Shown here in pieces: positions 1-6,122 of a stretch of 6,789 nucleotides of DNA (position 1 is the stretch's first letter; each line of letters starts with the position of its first letter). Origin of the DNA: Desulfobulbaceae bacterium UBA2213 (GTDB lineage: Bacteria > Desulfobacterota > Desulfobulbia > Desulfobulbales > Desulfocapsaceae); NCBI GenBank assembly GCA_002327225.1, contig DCUN01000026.1, positions 13,882-20,670 of the forward strand, in the 5' to 3' direction. Both the position numbers and the translations under genes were made by a program. The notes below the pieces were generated by a model, which was not told the DNA's origin, did no database searches, and saw only the letters and a program-made list of their open reading frames with translations.

Positions 1-78
1 GGGTAAGCAATACATCAAAATTAAAAATGATATTTTTTTCATAATTTTTTTTTGGTTAGGGGGAGCCGACCTGATAGA

Positions 79-732
79 TCAATTGGGGTAATTTGCCTTG
101 AGTTCAGACTCAATTAATTGTTGTAATTGCTCGTAACCAAAGGTTTGCAAAGGCTTACCGTTGACAAAAAAACCTGGGGTTTTGTGAACATTCAGGGTGT
201 TTGCATCGGCAAGATCCTGCTCAATGATTTTTGCAATTGCCGGGTCAGCCATATCGTTTTTGAGTTGTTCCACATCGAGCCCTGCTTTGGGAAGGAAATG
301 CCAAATCCGTTGCGGTTGCGGGTTACTGTGGCTGGCCCAATAGGGTTGTGACGTATACATGATGTCCAGAGCTTCCCAGTATTTTCCCTGTTTTTTGGCT
401 GCTTCAAGCATTTTTACAAAAGAATCAGCGCCATCATGAAAAGGCGCATAGCGAAGAACAAGTTTGATTTTACCTGGATTGGCGTCCATTATCTGCCTCA
501 CAAAAGGAGAAAATGCTGCGCAGGTTTCACAAGCCGGGTCCATGAACTCGACAATATAGACTTTCGCATCATCACTGCCACGCGTCTGAGAATGTTCACG
601 GACAAATGTTGAGGCATCTTCTTTGGCCATAAAACCAAATTTTTCAGTTTGCTGTCCTTTGTAATAGGAGCTGCCGAACACAAAAATCAGGACCAGAAGA
701 AGGCATGAGATTCCAATCATTACATATTTCAT
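79..732 (-). CDS. dsbA: Membrane-anchored DsbA-like thiol:disulfide oxidoreductase
   Basis: The predicted protein has 217 residues and a thioredoxin fold of the DsbA/BdbD type. It should introduce disulfides into exported proteins in the periplasm and be re-oxidised by the adjacent DsbB. Residues 4-21 form one hydrophobic segment followed by SSYYKGQQ, with no clear cleavage site; Cys10 lies inside it, but the preceding residues make a poor lipobox, so I read it as an N-terminal membrane anchor. The active site is CETC (Cys68, Cys71) after the beta strand VYIVEFMDPA. KTPGFFVNG (184-192) carries the cis-proline (Pro186) expected opposite the active site. I chose the ATG at 732 because AAAGGAGA (741-748) lies at a good distance and the ATG overlaps the dsbB stop as ATGA. 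A longer reading from 846 would run through dsbB in another frame and adds nothing family-like. The exact Dsb subfamily is uncertain. Positions 1-78 downstream are AT-rich with no recognisable terminator. Confidence 0.9.
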   Translation of the reverse strand: MKYVMIGISCLLLVLIFVFGSSYYKGQQTEKFGFMAKEDASTFVREHSQTRGSDDAKVYIVEFMDPACETCAAFSPFVRQIMDANPGKIKLVLRYAPFHDGADSFVKMLEAAKKQGKYWEALDIMYTSQPYWASHSNPQPQRIWHFLPKAGLDVEQLKNDMADPAIAKIIEQDLADANTLNVHKTPGFFVNGKPLQTFGYEQLQQLIESELKANYPN

Positions 733-1166
733 CGAGAGATTCTCCTTTGTAGGATCAGTAACAGGGCTATGATCAGTGAAAATGACAGCAAGGAAAGCAT
801 GGGTATTGTTATAAAACCTAACAGATCTATGTATTCTTCCGTACATGAAACGCCCTGGGTGCAGGGCTGTATGTTCTCCGGAATGATTCCGGCGTAGAGC
901 AGGCTATGATACAATGCTATCAACCATCCTGCTATGGCTAAGGGGAGAGTATACTTTACAACACTTTTATCAAAAGAAAAAAGTCCTACGCCCAGCAGGA
1001 TAATTAAAGGAAACAGGCAAATTCTCTGGTACCAACATAAAACACAGGGCGCAAAATCCATCACATGACTGAAAAACACACTTCCCATGGTTGAAGTTGC
1101 GGCGAGGAGCCAGCAGATAAAAAGAATGTTCCAATTTGCATTAGATGTTTGGCCAGCTCTTGGCAT
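729..1166 (-). CDS. dsbB: Disulfide bond formation protein DsbB (quinone-linked)
   Basis: This is a 145-residue integral membrane protein of the DsbB/BdbC family, which re-oxidises DsbA and passes electrons to quinone. It has four hydrophobic segments at about residues 13-32, 49-64, 73-92 and 114-139. The first periplasmic loop carries the redox pair CVLC (Cys41, Cys44) followed directly by WYQR, the family signature. The second loop carries the other pair, Cys102 and Cys108, in PCTQGVSC. Length and topology are normal for the short DsbB type. The start is ATG 1166, preceded by GGGGAG (1175-1180) at 8 nt. The stop overlaps the start of the DsbA-like gene (ATGA), so the two are probably translationally coupled and form a self-contained oxidation system. 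It is the first gene of the pair; a possible -10 box lies at 1200-1205. Confidence 0.93.
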   Translation of the reverse strand: MPRAGQTSNANWNILFICWLLAATSTMGSVFFSHVMDFAPCVLCWYQRICLFPLIILLGVGLFSFDKSVVKYTLPLAIAGWLIALYHSLLYAGIIPENIQPCTQGVSCTEEYIDLLGFITIPMLSLLSFSLIIALLLILQRRISR

Positions 1167-1199
1167 GAAATATTCTCCCCAATGTGATGAACCTTTTTT

Positions 1200-1205
1200 A
1201 CTATA
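1200..1205 (-). promoter_or_regulatory. Possible -10 box for dsbB-dsbA
   Basis: On the minus strand this reads TATAGT, five of six matches to the sigma-70 -10 consensus, about 34 nt upstream of the dsbB start and 20 nt upstream of its ribosome binding site. No good -35 hexamer stands at 16-18 bp upstream (the region around 1222-1229 reads AAAGGC or similar). The region is AT-rich, so this is a weak call. Confidence 0.3.
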
Positions 1206-1238
1206 ATTAAAGAAAAGTAACAGCCTTTGTTTTTACTT

Positions 1239-1419
1239 AGGGCCTGTCCGCAAATATTATGGACACAATTGCGCTCAGATTTGGGTTGGATTTGGCTGCG
1301 ACGATTGAACAAAACCGCAGGCGTAGCAGTTCTAGGTCGAGGATTTTGTGATTGAGTCGCAGCCAAAGATGGCCCAAATCTGAGATGCAAGATGTTCATG
1401 GTATTTGTGGACAGGCCCT
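1239..1419. repeat. 181-bp imperfect palindrome, MITE-like element
   Basis: Two 64-nt arms (1239-1302 and 1356-1419) are inverted copies of each other, without gaps and with about 16 mismatches, around a 53-nt centre. The outermost 11 bases are identical (AGGGCCTGTCC), as are an inner block CTCAGATTTGGG and the arm bases nearest the centre, TTTGGCTGCGAC. The centre itself is weakly palindromic (ACAAAA opposite TTTTGT). Terminal inverted repeats, absence of a coding gene and a base composition richer in G+C than the flanks fit a non-autonomous transposon (MITE) or an extragenic palindrome. The flanks (CTTA before, TTCA after) give no exact target-site duplication. It lies between the dsbBA promoter region and the terminator at 1606. 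No second copy is in the window, so mobility is inference. Confidence 0.75.
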
Positions 1420-1443
1420 TCAGTCAAGAGCCATGTCTGAATA

Positions 1444-1497
1444 ATGCCCCCTAAACAATGATGATCCAAGTCAGTATTGATGAGACAAAGGGGGCAT
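1444..1497. repeat. Short inverted repeat (9-bp arms, 36-nt spacer)
   Basis: ATGCCCCCT (1444-1452) is perfectly complementary to AGGGGGCAT (1489-1497). Neither strand has a U-tract after the stem: on the plus strand an A-rich run follows. It is therefore not an intrinsic terminator. It could be the ends of a remnant repeat or an operator; nothing else identifies it. Confidence 0.4.
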
Positions 1498-1605
1498 CAA
1501 AAAAATAAAATATCTTACGATACCGTTGCCACCTTATGAAACAATCTTAACTCTCATTTATTTGTATTCATATGAAAAAAAACTAACTCTTCAAACAAAA
1601 ACTGC

Positions 1606-1640
1606 AAAAAAAAGACGCCTGCTCATATCGAGCAGGCGTC
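1606..1640 (-). terminator. Strong intrinsic terminator
   Basis: On the minus strand GACGCCTGCTC (1640-1630) and GAGCAGGCGTC (1624-1614) form a perfect 11-bp GC-rich stem with a 5-nt loop, followed by eight U (1613-1606). It terminates leftward transcription. It may end the candidate small RNA starting near 1684, read-through from the dus-rarA-cytochrome operon, or both. Confidence 0.92.
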
Positions 1641-1684
1641 AAGAGGAGGGAGGAAATGAAGTTTATTCATTTCCATTTTACATT
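1606..1684 (-). ncRNA. Candidate C/U-rich small RNA or structured 3' UTR
   Basis: Read on the minus strand, a promoter-like sequence (1691-1718) is followed by a short A-rich 5' end and a perfect 9-bp hairpin (GGAAATGAA at 1674-1666 with TTCATTTCC at 1660-1652, 5-nt loop). Next come an unpaired C/U-rich linker (TCCCTCCTCTT, 1651-1641) and the terminator with its U8 tail. This hairpin, CU-rich single strand and terminator arrangement is typical of bacterial regulatory RNAs that pair with ribosome binding sites; the linker is complementary to GGAGG-type Shine-Dalgarno sequences. The 5' end near 1684 is inferred from the promoter. The same segment could instead be the processed 3' end of the upstream operon mRNA. 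I recognise no Rfam family. Confidence 0.45.
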
Positions 1685-1690
1685 TCAATA

Positions 1691-1718
1691 ATTATGCCAA
1701 CATGATAAAAATGTGTAA
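1691..1718 (-). promoter_or_regulatory. Possible extended -10 promoter for the candidate sRNA
   Basis: On the minus strand, TTACAC (1718-1713) is followed after 16 nt by CATAAT (1696-1691), with TGG directly in front of the -10 box, giving the extended form TGnCATAAT. The predicted start is about 1684, roughly 79 nt before the end of the terminator U-tract. The stretch TTGGCATAATTATTGAA also has sigma-54-like spacing of GG and G, but the expected GC at -12 is GA, so I prefer sigma-70. Confidence 0.4.
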
Positions 1719-1981
1719 CTATCTAATGCAGCAATGAAATTCTACTAATCAATAGAGGTTGAGCAAGGAGATGTTTGTTACATTGTTATCCACTATTCAA
1801 TCATGTGTGTATTTTTTACTCACATCAATAGGCTCTTGTTCGCCTTTTAATCATATGGATAAAATAGAGATCACTCAGTCCGGATGTGCTCCCTGCACCA
1901 TCTGCTTCATCCTCTTTCGCCACAAACACAGCATAGAGGACAGGTGTGAGCCGAACACGAGAGCTACGGCTTAGTTCTTCC
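1719..1981. other. Stretch without a supported gene
   Basis: This stretch lies between the putative sRNA promoter and the stop of the cytochrome gene. Its left half is AT-rich; roughly 1865-1981 is richer in G+C. A minus-strand frame from a TTG at 2001 to a stop at 1825 stays open for 58 codons, overlapping the last bases of the cytochrome gene. A plus-strand frame from a TTG at 1759 to 1974 is also open. Neither has an ATG start with a good ribosome binding site or recognisable motifs. It may be a 3' UTR or the remnant of a repeat. Confidence 0.5.
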
Positions 1982-3568
1982 TTACCCTGCAGGGCAAGCA
2001 ATCAACTCTTTCTTCTTTTGATATTCAAAAGTATTGTCCCTCTCTTTCGTGTGACAGGAAAGACATATTTTTTCTTCCACTTGTTTTGTCATCTGAAATT
2101 TCACAGGGTTGCTGGCGTGGGAGATGCCAGGGCCGGAATGACAGTTTTCACAGCCAACTGTTTGTAGGGCTGGAGGCAGAGAGAGAAGCTGGTCGCGGCT
2201 TAAGGAAAACCCAGGGCTGGTAGTGATGTGGCAGGGGAGGCAGTCCAGGTTGAGCGCCTGTTCTTTCCTTTGTAATGTCTGATAGGCCTTGGCGTGACGT
2301 GTCTCCTGCCAGAAGCTGGTCTGATCTGGATGACAGCTCACGCAACCAGTATGACCAAGGAAGGGAAAATCTATGTCCTGGCTGATCTTGCCCGAGTGCA
2401 GGGTAGTAATCTGCTGTTTGATTTCAGTGATGATGGACTCGATCTCAGGGGATTTGGGCATGGATCCTTGCAGGGCAAGGAAATTGTAGCTGAAGCTGCA
2501 GGGTGCTTCCTGTCTGCCTGCAGGGTTAGGGGCCAGCGTTTTCTCCAGGGACTTGACCTGTTGTTCCACTATTTTCCTGTCTCTTACAACCTGTTCAATC
2601 TTTTCAAGGTATGCCGGCTGATGCAGATCCTTCCTTTGTTGCATGCGCTGGAGTTGCCAGTCAAGCGCACCAATTCTGTTACGCAGGCCGGTCAGTTCTT
2701 CTTCTTTTGCCTGTCCCCACCTGCCACTTGTATTCCAGTCAATGGTCAGAATCCCTTGATATTTTCCTTGGGCTTCGGTCTGGGTGATCAGGGTATTGTT
2801 GACTTGCTGCGGATTCATATTGCCACTGTGCTGGTCAGCTGCAAGTATGAGGTGGAGGGCGGGGAATTGCTGGGCTATCTCTTGATTTTCGGCAGGAGAA
2901 AGGCTTGAGAGCAGGATCAGGATGTCACATTGCCGGCTGGTCTTATCAATTAATTCGGGAAGCACAGTGCGCCATTCTGCAAGAGTGACATCTGCGGGCA
3001 GGTGGAGAGGAGCTCCAGTCAGGCCAATAATCCCGGCCTTTATCTTGCCGATTTTTTTTATATGCACCGGTTGAAACAGAGGACGCCCATGTTTGTCAAG
3101 AAGATTGGCGGACAGCCAGGGGAAACCCTCTTGCTGGCTGGTTTGTAGTAAGGCAAGGCCAGAAGTCAGATCCAGGGGGCCAACGGCCACTGCATCTACC
3201 TTCATGGTACGGTAGATTTTGATGATTCCTTCGGCTGTCAGTTGCTCCTGAGATGGCCCCTTGGTAATCTGCGACTGTTTGAAGAGCAGATTGCCGGAGT
3301 CAACAAAGAGAAAGGGTTTCTGTTGTTCGCCAGCGATCTTCTTAATCTGAGAGGCTTTCCTGGACAGACCGCCCAGCTGATTTGAGCTTCAGCCGCATGG
3401 CTCGGTCTCTCCCTGGATATTGTTTGAGTAAAAGAGGAGAAAGGACTCAATTGGGGTGGCGTGAATTTTTGTGGGCACTGCCAGCAAGGAAATGAGGAGC
3501 ATGATGGAAAGCAGTCCCTTACTGACGAGTCTGTTGGTTGAAGAAGGGTAATTATTTTTTAGAGGCAT
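1982..3568 (-). CDS. Exported tetrahaem cytochrome with metallophosphatase-like domain; probable selenoprotein (TGA = Sec60)
   Basis: The product has 528 residues if the in-frame TGA at 3391-3389 is decoded as selenocysteine. Residues 1-37 are a signal peptide (basic start, hydrophobic GLLSIMLLISLLAV, likely cleavage after IHA). Residues about 45-280 resemble the UshA/5'-nucleotidase metallophosphatase fold, but the usual metal ligands look replaced: SNNIQG where (N)DxHG is expected, SGN for GD, GPLD for GNHE. EPCGU (56-60) precedes SSNQLGGLSRKA; relatives I recall have EPCGC there. Residues about 286-347 are charged and helical, a probable coiled coil. The C-terminus has four haem c sites, CVSCH (409-413), CLPCH (443-447), CENCH (473-477) and CLSCH (502-506), like cytochrome c-554-type domains. 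The protein should be periplasmic and redox-active; its substrate is unknown. ATG 3568 is chosen for AGGA at 3574-3577 and the signal peptide; it overlaps rarA by 17 bp. The alternative, a start at 3205, would lose the export signal needed for haem attachment. A nonsense mutation is the other explanation, but the SECIS-like hairpin argues against it. Confidence 0.85.
3360..3391 (-). promoter_or_regulatory. Sec codon TGA and bacterial SECIS-like hairpin
   Basis: On the minus strand the in-frame TGA (3391-3389) is followed by 12 nt, then CTGGGC (3376-3371), the loop GGTCT (3370-3366) and GTCCAG (3365-3360). The arms form a continuous 6-bp stem with one G-U pair. The loop GGUCU, and its start 19 nt after the UGA, match what I recall of the E. 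coli fdhF SECIS, in which SelB binds the GGUCU loop. The hairpin lies inside the coding sequence, as bacterial SECIS elements do. A chance match of loop, stem and spacing right after a TGA in a conserved Cys position is unlikely. Confidence 0.85.
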
Positions 3569-4928
3569 TATGTTCCTGTTTACGTTGTTGAAGAATTTGG
3601 CGCCATTTGCTGAGCCTGTCTTTGATCACCGCCTCATACCCTCTGGTGGTGGGAGAGTAAAAAATGGTGCCCGCAAGCTCCGGTGGTAGATGATTCTGCT
3701 CCACTAGACCCTGATCCTTGTCGTGGGCATATTGATATCCCTTGCCGTAACCCAGTTTTTTCATGAGGCTGGTTGGGGCATTGCGCAGATGCATGGGGAC
3801 CGGCAGGGATCCGGTCCGGGTGATTTGCTGACGAAGGTCTGATTCCGCCGTGTAGAGGGCATTGCTTTTGGGGGCCGTGGCAAGATAGACTACGGCTTGG
3901 GCCAGGGCCAGCGTCCCTTCGGGGCTGCCAAGGGTCTGGAATGCCTGTTGGCAGCTGATGGTCTGGCTGAGGGCCTGCGGATCAGCAACGCCTATATCCT
4001 CAGAGGCGAAGCGGATCAGGCGGCGACAGATATAGAGAGGTTCTTCTCCAGCCTCAAGCATCCGGTAGAGCCAGTAGAGGGCGCCGTCAGGATCTGAGTC
4101 GCGCAGGCTCTTGTGCAGGGCCGAGATCAGATTGTAATGTTCTTCGCCATCCTTGTCGTAGCGTAGGGATTTGTGTTGTCCCGCCTCGGCGATGTCATCG
4201 CTTGTGATAGTTGGAAACTCTCTGTCAGGCGTAGTGTGAAAATGGTGCAGGGCAAGGGTTGCTGCGATTTCCAGGATGTTCAGTCCCATTCGGGCGTCCC
4301 CGTCTGCCAGGCTTATCAGGTGGCGCAGGGAGTTGTCGGTGAACTGGAGATGATATTGTCCCAGGCCATTTTCAGAATCAGCCAGGGCGCGATGGAAGAT
4401 GGTCTGCAGGTGTTCGTCCTCGAGTGCGTGAAGGACAAGGACCCGGCAGCGGGAGAGCAGGGGGGCCGTGACGTGAAAAGAGGGATTCTCGGTGGTGGCA
4501 CCAATGAGGGTAAAGAGACCGGATTCGACATGGGGAAGGAAGGCGTCCTGCTGGCCTTTGTTGAAACGGTGGATCTCATCAATGAAAAAGACGGTGGCCC
4601 GGTTTTCTGTCTTGAGAAGTTCCTGGGCCTTGTCGACGATCTGCCGGACTTCCTTTACCCCGGAGAGGACGGCTGAAAAAAAGACAAAATAGGCAGAGGT
4701 GGATTCGGCCAGTATCTTGGCCAGGGTAGTTTTGCCGGTGCCCGGCGGCCCCCAGAGAATCAGGGAAGGGAGGGCCCCTGCACCAATGACGGTACTCAGC
4801 ATCCTGCCCGGTCCCAGAAGGGTTTCCTGTCCGGCGAATTCGTCAAGGCTGCGGGGGCGCATGCGTTCAGCCAGAGGAGAGGGCTGGTGGAGTGGTGATT
4901 TGCTGGTCTTTATCTGTGATGATGTCAT
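3552..4928 (-). CDS. rarA: Replication-associated recombination ATPase RarA (MgsA)
   Basis: The protein has 458 residues, normal for the RarA/MgsA/WRNIP1 family of AAA+ ATPases, which act in the cytoplasm at stalled replication forks with single-strand binding protein. The N-terminal ATPase shows SPLAERMRPRSLDEFAGQ (17-34), Walker A GPPGTGKTT (60-68), Walker B VFFIDEIHRFNK (113-124), sensor 1 GATTENPSF (143-151) and a likely arginine finger in LLSRCRV (Arg160). The C-terminal part contains the family stretches LISALHKSLRDSDPDGALYWLYRMLEAG in part, RRLIRFASEDIG, and the tail blocks MHLRNAPT and GKGYQYAHD. The start ATG 4928 overlaps the dus stop as ATGA, and AGGGGC just upstream can serve as ribosome binding site. 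Its last 17 bases overlap the start of the cytochrome gene. No key residue is missing. Confidence 0.96.
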   Translation of the reverse strand: MTSSQIKTSKSPLHQPSPLAERMRPRSLDEFAGQETLLGPGRMLSTVIGAGALPSLILWGPPGTGKTTLAKILAESTSAYFVFFSAVLSGVKEVRQIVDKAQELLKTENRATVFFIDEIHRFNKGQQDAFLPHVESGLFTLIGATTENPSFHVTAPLLSRCRVLVLHALEDEHLQTIFHRALADSENGLGQYHLQFTDNSLRHLISLADGDARMGLNILEIAATLALHHFHTTPDREFPTITSDDIAEAGQHKSLRYDKDGEEHYNLISALHKSLRDSDPDGALYWLYRMLEAGEEPLYICRRLIRFASEDIGVADPQALSQTISCQQAFQTLGSPEGTLALAQAVVYLATAPKSNALYTAESDLRQQITRTGSLPVPMHLRNAPTSLMKKLGYGKGYQYAHDKDQGLVEQNHLPPELAGTIFYSPTTRGYEAVIKDRLSKWRQILQQRKQEHNASKK

Positions 4929-5884
4929 CCCTGCCCCTGCTGATTGAGAGAGTGTGCTCTGATGGATGCGAGGGCAAGCCGCAGGTTTGGAAGGTCTTTG
5001 CAGTCATAGATCATTTTCCGGTAGCGGGCGCTCTCGGGCAGGGCCTTGAAATAGCGGCCAAGATGATTTTTGATACCTCCCGGCATATGTCCTGACGGCA
5101 GCGATTCCTCGATAAGCTCCAGATGGCGAAAGACACCATCCAGCAGCAGTGACAACTCAGTTGGTTTGCCGCCAGGAGAAAAGACCCAGGGGTTGCCGAG
5201 TGCCGCCCGGCCAATCATGACACCGTCGCATCCGGTCAGACGCATCATCTCTAATCCCTGGGCATGGGAATGGATGTCGCCATTGCCGATTACCGGCAGG
5301 GAGACAGCTTCTTTCACCCGGGCGATGACATCCCAGTCTGCAGTGCCGGTAAACCCCTGGGCCCAGGTGCGACCATGGACGGTGATGGCGGCAGCCCCGG
5401 CATCTTCAGTTCTTCTGGCAAAATCAACTGCTGAGATATGGTGGCTGTCCACCCCGATTCGTGTTTTGACGGTGACAGGGACGGTGCTGTTTTTGATGAC
5501 GCTGTCCAGAATTTCCATTGCCAGATGTGGATCCTGCATCAGGGCGGCGCCAGCCCCCCGTTTGGTCACTTTTTTGACAGGGCAGCCCATGTTGATATCA
5601 ATCAGATCCGGTTGAAAGGTGCTGAGAATGGCCGCTGCCTGCCCCATTATTCCCGGATCTGCTCCAAAAAGCTGAAAAGAGACTGGCCGTTCCGCAGGAT
5701 TTGAGGCCAGCATGGCTCTCGTTTTTTCCTGTTTGTAGACCAGACCGTGACAGCTGATCATCTCGGAGACAACAAGGCCTGCCCCGAACTCCCGGCAAAG
5801 CAGGCGAAAGGGGAAATCAGTATATCCGGCCAAGGGGGCAAGGACAAAGGGTGAGTCGAGAGTCAGGTGAGCGATCTGAAGCAT
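4925..5884 (-). CDS. dus: tRNA-dihydrouridine synthase (DusB/NifR3-like)
   Basis: From ATG 5884 the protein has 319 residues and the TIM-barrel Dus fold with FMN. It reduces uridine to dihydrouridine in tRNA. Seen motifs are LAPLAGYTDFPFR (15-27; FMN-binding start), INMGCPVKKVTKRGAGAAL (97-115) with the catalytic Cys101, TVKTRIG (138-144), VHGRTWAQGFTG (169-180), GNGDI (200-204) and GRAALGNPW (225-233). The first half is most like DusB. A TTG at 5911 would add nine residues (MKKNISNKK), but a promoter-like sequence predicts transcription starting near 5914, which would leave that TTG without a leader. The ATG product begins MLQIAHLTLDSP, a typical family N-terminus. Neither start has a clear Shine-Dalgarno; the leader is A-rich. 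First gene of the operon dus-rarA-cytochrome. Confidence 0.94.
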   Translation of the reverse strand: MLQIAHLTLDSPFVLAPLAGYTDFPFRLLCREFGAGLVVSEMISCHGLVYKQEKTRAMLASNPAERPVSFQLFGADPGIMGQAAAILSTFQPDLIDINMGCPVKKVTKRGAGAALMQDPHLAMEILDSVIKNSTVPVTVKTRIGVDSHHISAVDFARRTEDAGAAAITVHGRTWAQGFTGTADWDVIARVKEAVSLPVIGNGDIHSHAQGLEMMRLTGCDGVMIGRAALGNPWVFSPGGKPTELSLLLDGVFRHLELIEESLPSGHMPGGIKNHLGRYFKALPESARYRKMIYDCKDLPNLRLALASIRAHSLNQQGQG

Positions 5885-5920
5885 TTTTTTATTGCTGATA
5901 TTTTTTTTCAAACAGGGTAT

Positions 5921-5950
5921 TTTGTATTTTTTTCGTCTTTTTCAGGTCAA
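5921..5950 (-). promoter_or_regulatory. Probable sigma-70-type promoter of the dus operon
   Basis: On the minus strand TTGACC (5950-5945; five of six matches to the -35 consensus) is followed after 18 nt by TACAAA (5926-5921). The predicted start near 5914 gives a leader of about 30 nt before ATG 5884. The -10 match is modest and the neighbourhood is A-rich, so other -10 boxes are possible. Confidence 0.45.
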
Positions 5951-6006
5951 GGTTTCTGTTGTCTGACAGCTTGACTGACAGGCTGAATCTTTGAGCCTCT
6001 CTCTTT

Positions 6007-6059
6007 AGGGGCCGTTAAGAAATAACCCATATTTTTTTATCCATTTCTTTACGGCCCCT
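6007..6059. repeat. 17-bp hairpin in the dus-tkt intergenic region
   Basis: AGGGGCCGTTAAGAAAT (6007-6023) and ATTTCTTTACGGCCCCT (6043-6059) are complementary over 17 bp with one mismatch, around a 19-nt AT-rich loop. No U-tract follows on either strand, so it is not a classical terminator. It sits in the leader or promoter region of the transketolase gene and could be a regulatory structure or an extragenic palindrome. Confidence 0.6.
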
Positions 6060-6122
6060 TATGCCGTTCATGAACCTGAAAAGTACTGGTTATTTTTGAA
6101 CGACGGCTTATCCGTTTCTTTA
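6037..6122. repeat. 15-bp direct repeat pair
   Basis: TTATCCATTTCTTTA (6037-6051) and TTATCCGTTTCTTTA (6108-6122) differ at one base and lie 71 nt apart. The first copy overlaps the right arm of the 6007-6059 hairpin; the second overlaps the possible -10 box of the transketolase gene. This could be a duplicated regulator site or chance in AT-rich DNA. Confidence 0.4.

Noticed and set aside
79..846. Longer start at 846 for the DsbA-like protein
   Set aside because: The 38 extra residues overlap dsbB, lack a ribosome binding site and would put the membrane anchor far from the N-terminus; ATG 732 has a good AAAGGAGA and an ATGA coupling to dsbB.
1061..1399. 112-codon minus-strand ORF across the palindromic element and the dsbB start
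   Set aside because: Its first part is the repeat arm and its end overlaps dsbB in another frame; no coding evidence. It is probably a spurious ORF created by the repeat.
1657..1692. Plus-strand mini-ORF MKFIHFHFTFQ behind a GGAGGGAGG ribosome binding-like sequence
   Set aside because: The purine-rich stretch is the complement of the CU linker of the candidate sRNA, and the poly-U orientation of the terminator shows the functional strand is minus. Eleven codons with no downstream gene or attenuator logic.
2294..2908. 204-codon plus-strand ORF
   Set aside because: It lies entirely antisense to the cytochrome gene, whose haem motifs and domain structure are convincing; no ribosome binding site or family motif.
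3238..3450. 70-codon minus-strand ORF beginning MSPFSSFTQT
   Set aside because: It overlaps the N-terminal region of the selenoprotein frame in another phase, has no recognisable motif, and is explained as a shadow once the TGA is read as Sec.
4173..4676. 167-codon plus-strand ORF
   Set aside because: Antisense to the conserved ATPase core of rarA; a shadow of that gene.
5070..5615. 181-codon plus-strand ORF
   Set aside because: Antisense to dus, including its catalytic-site region; no domain features of its own.
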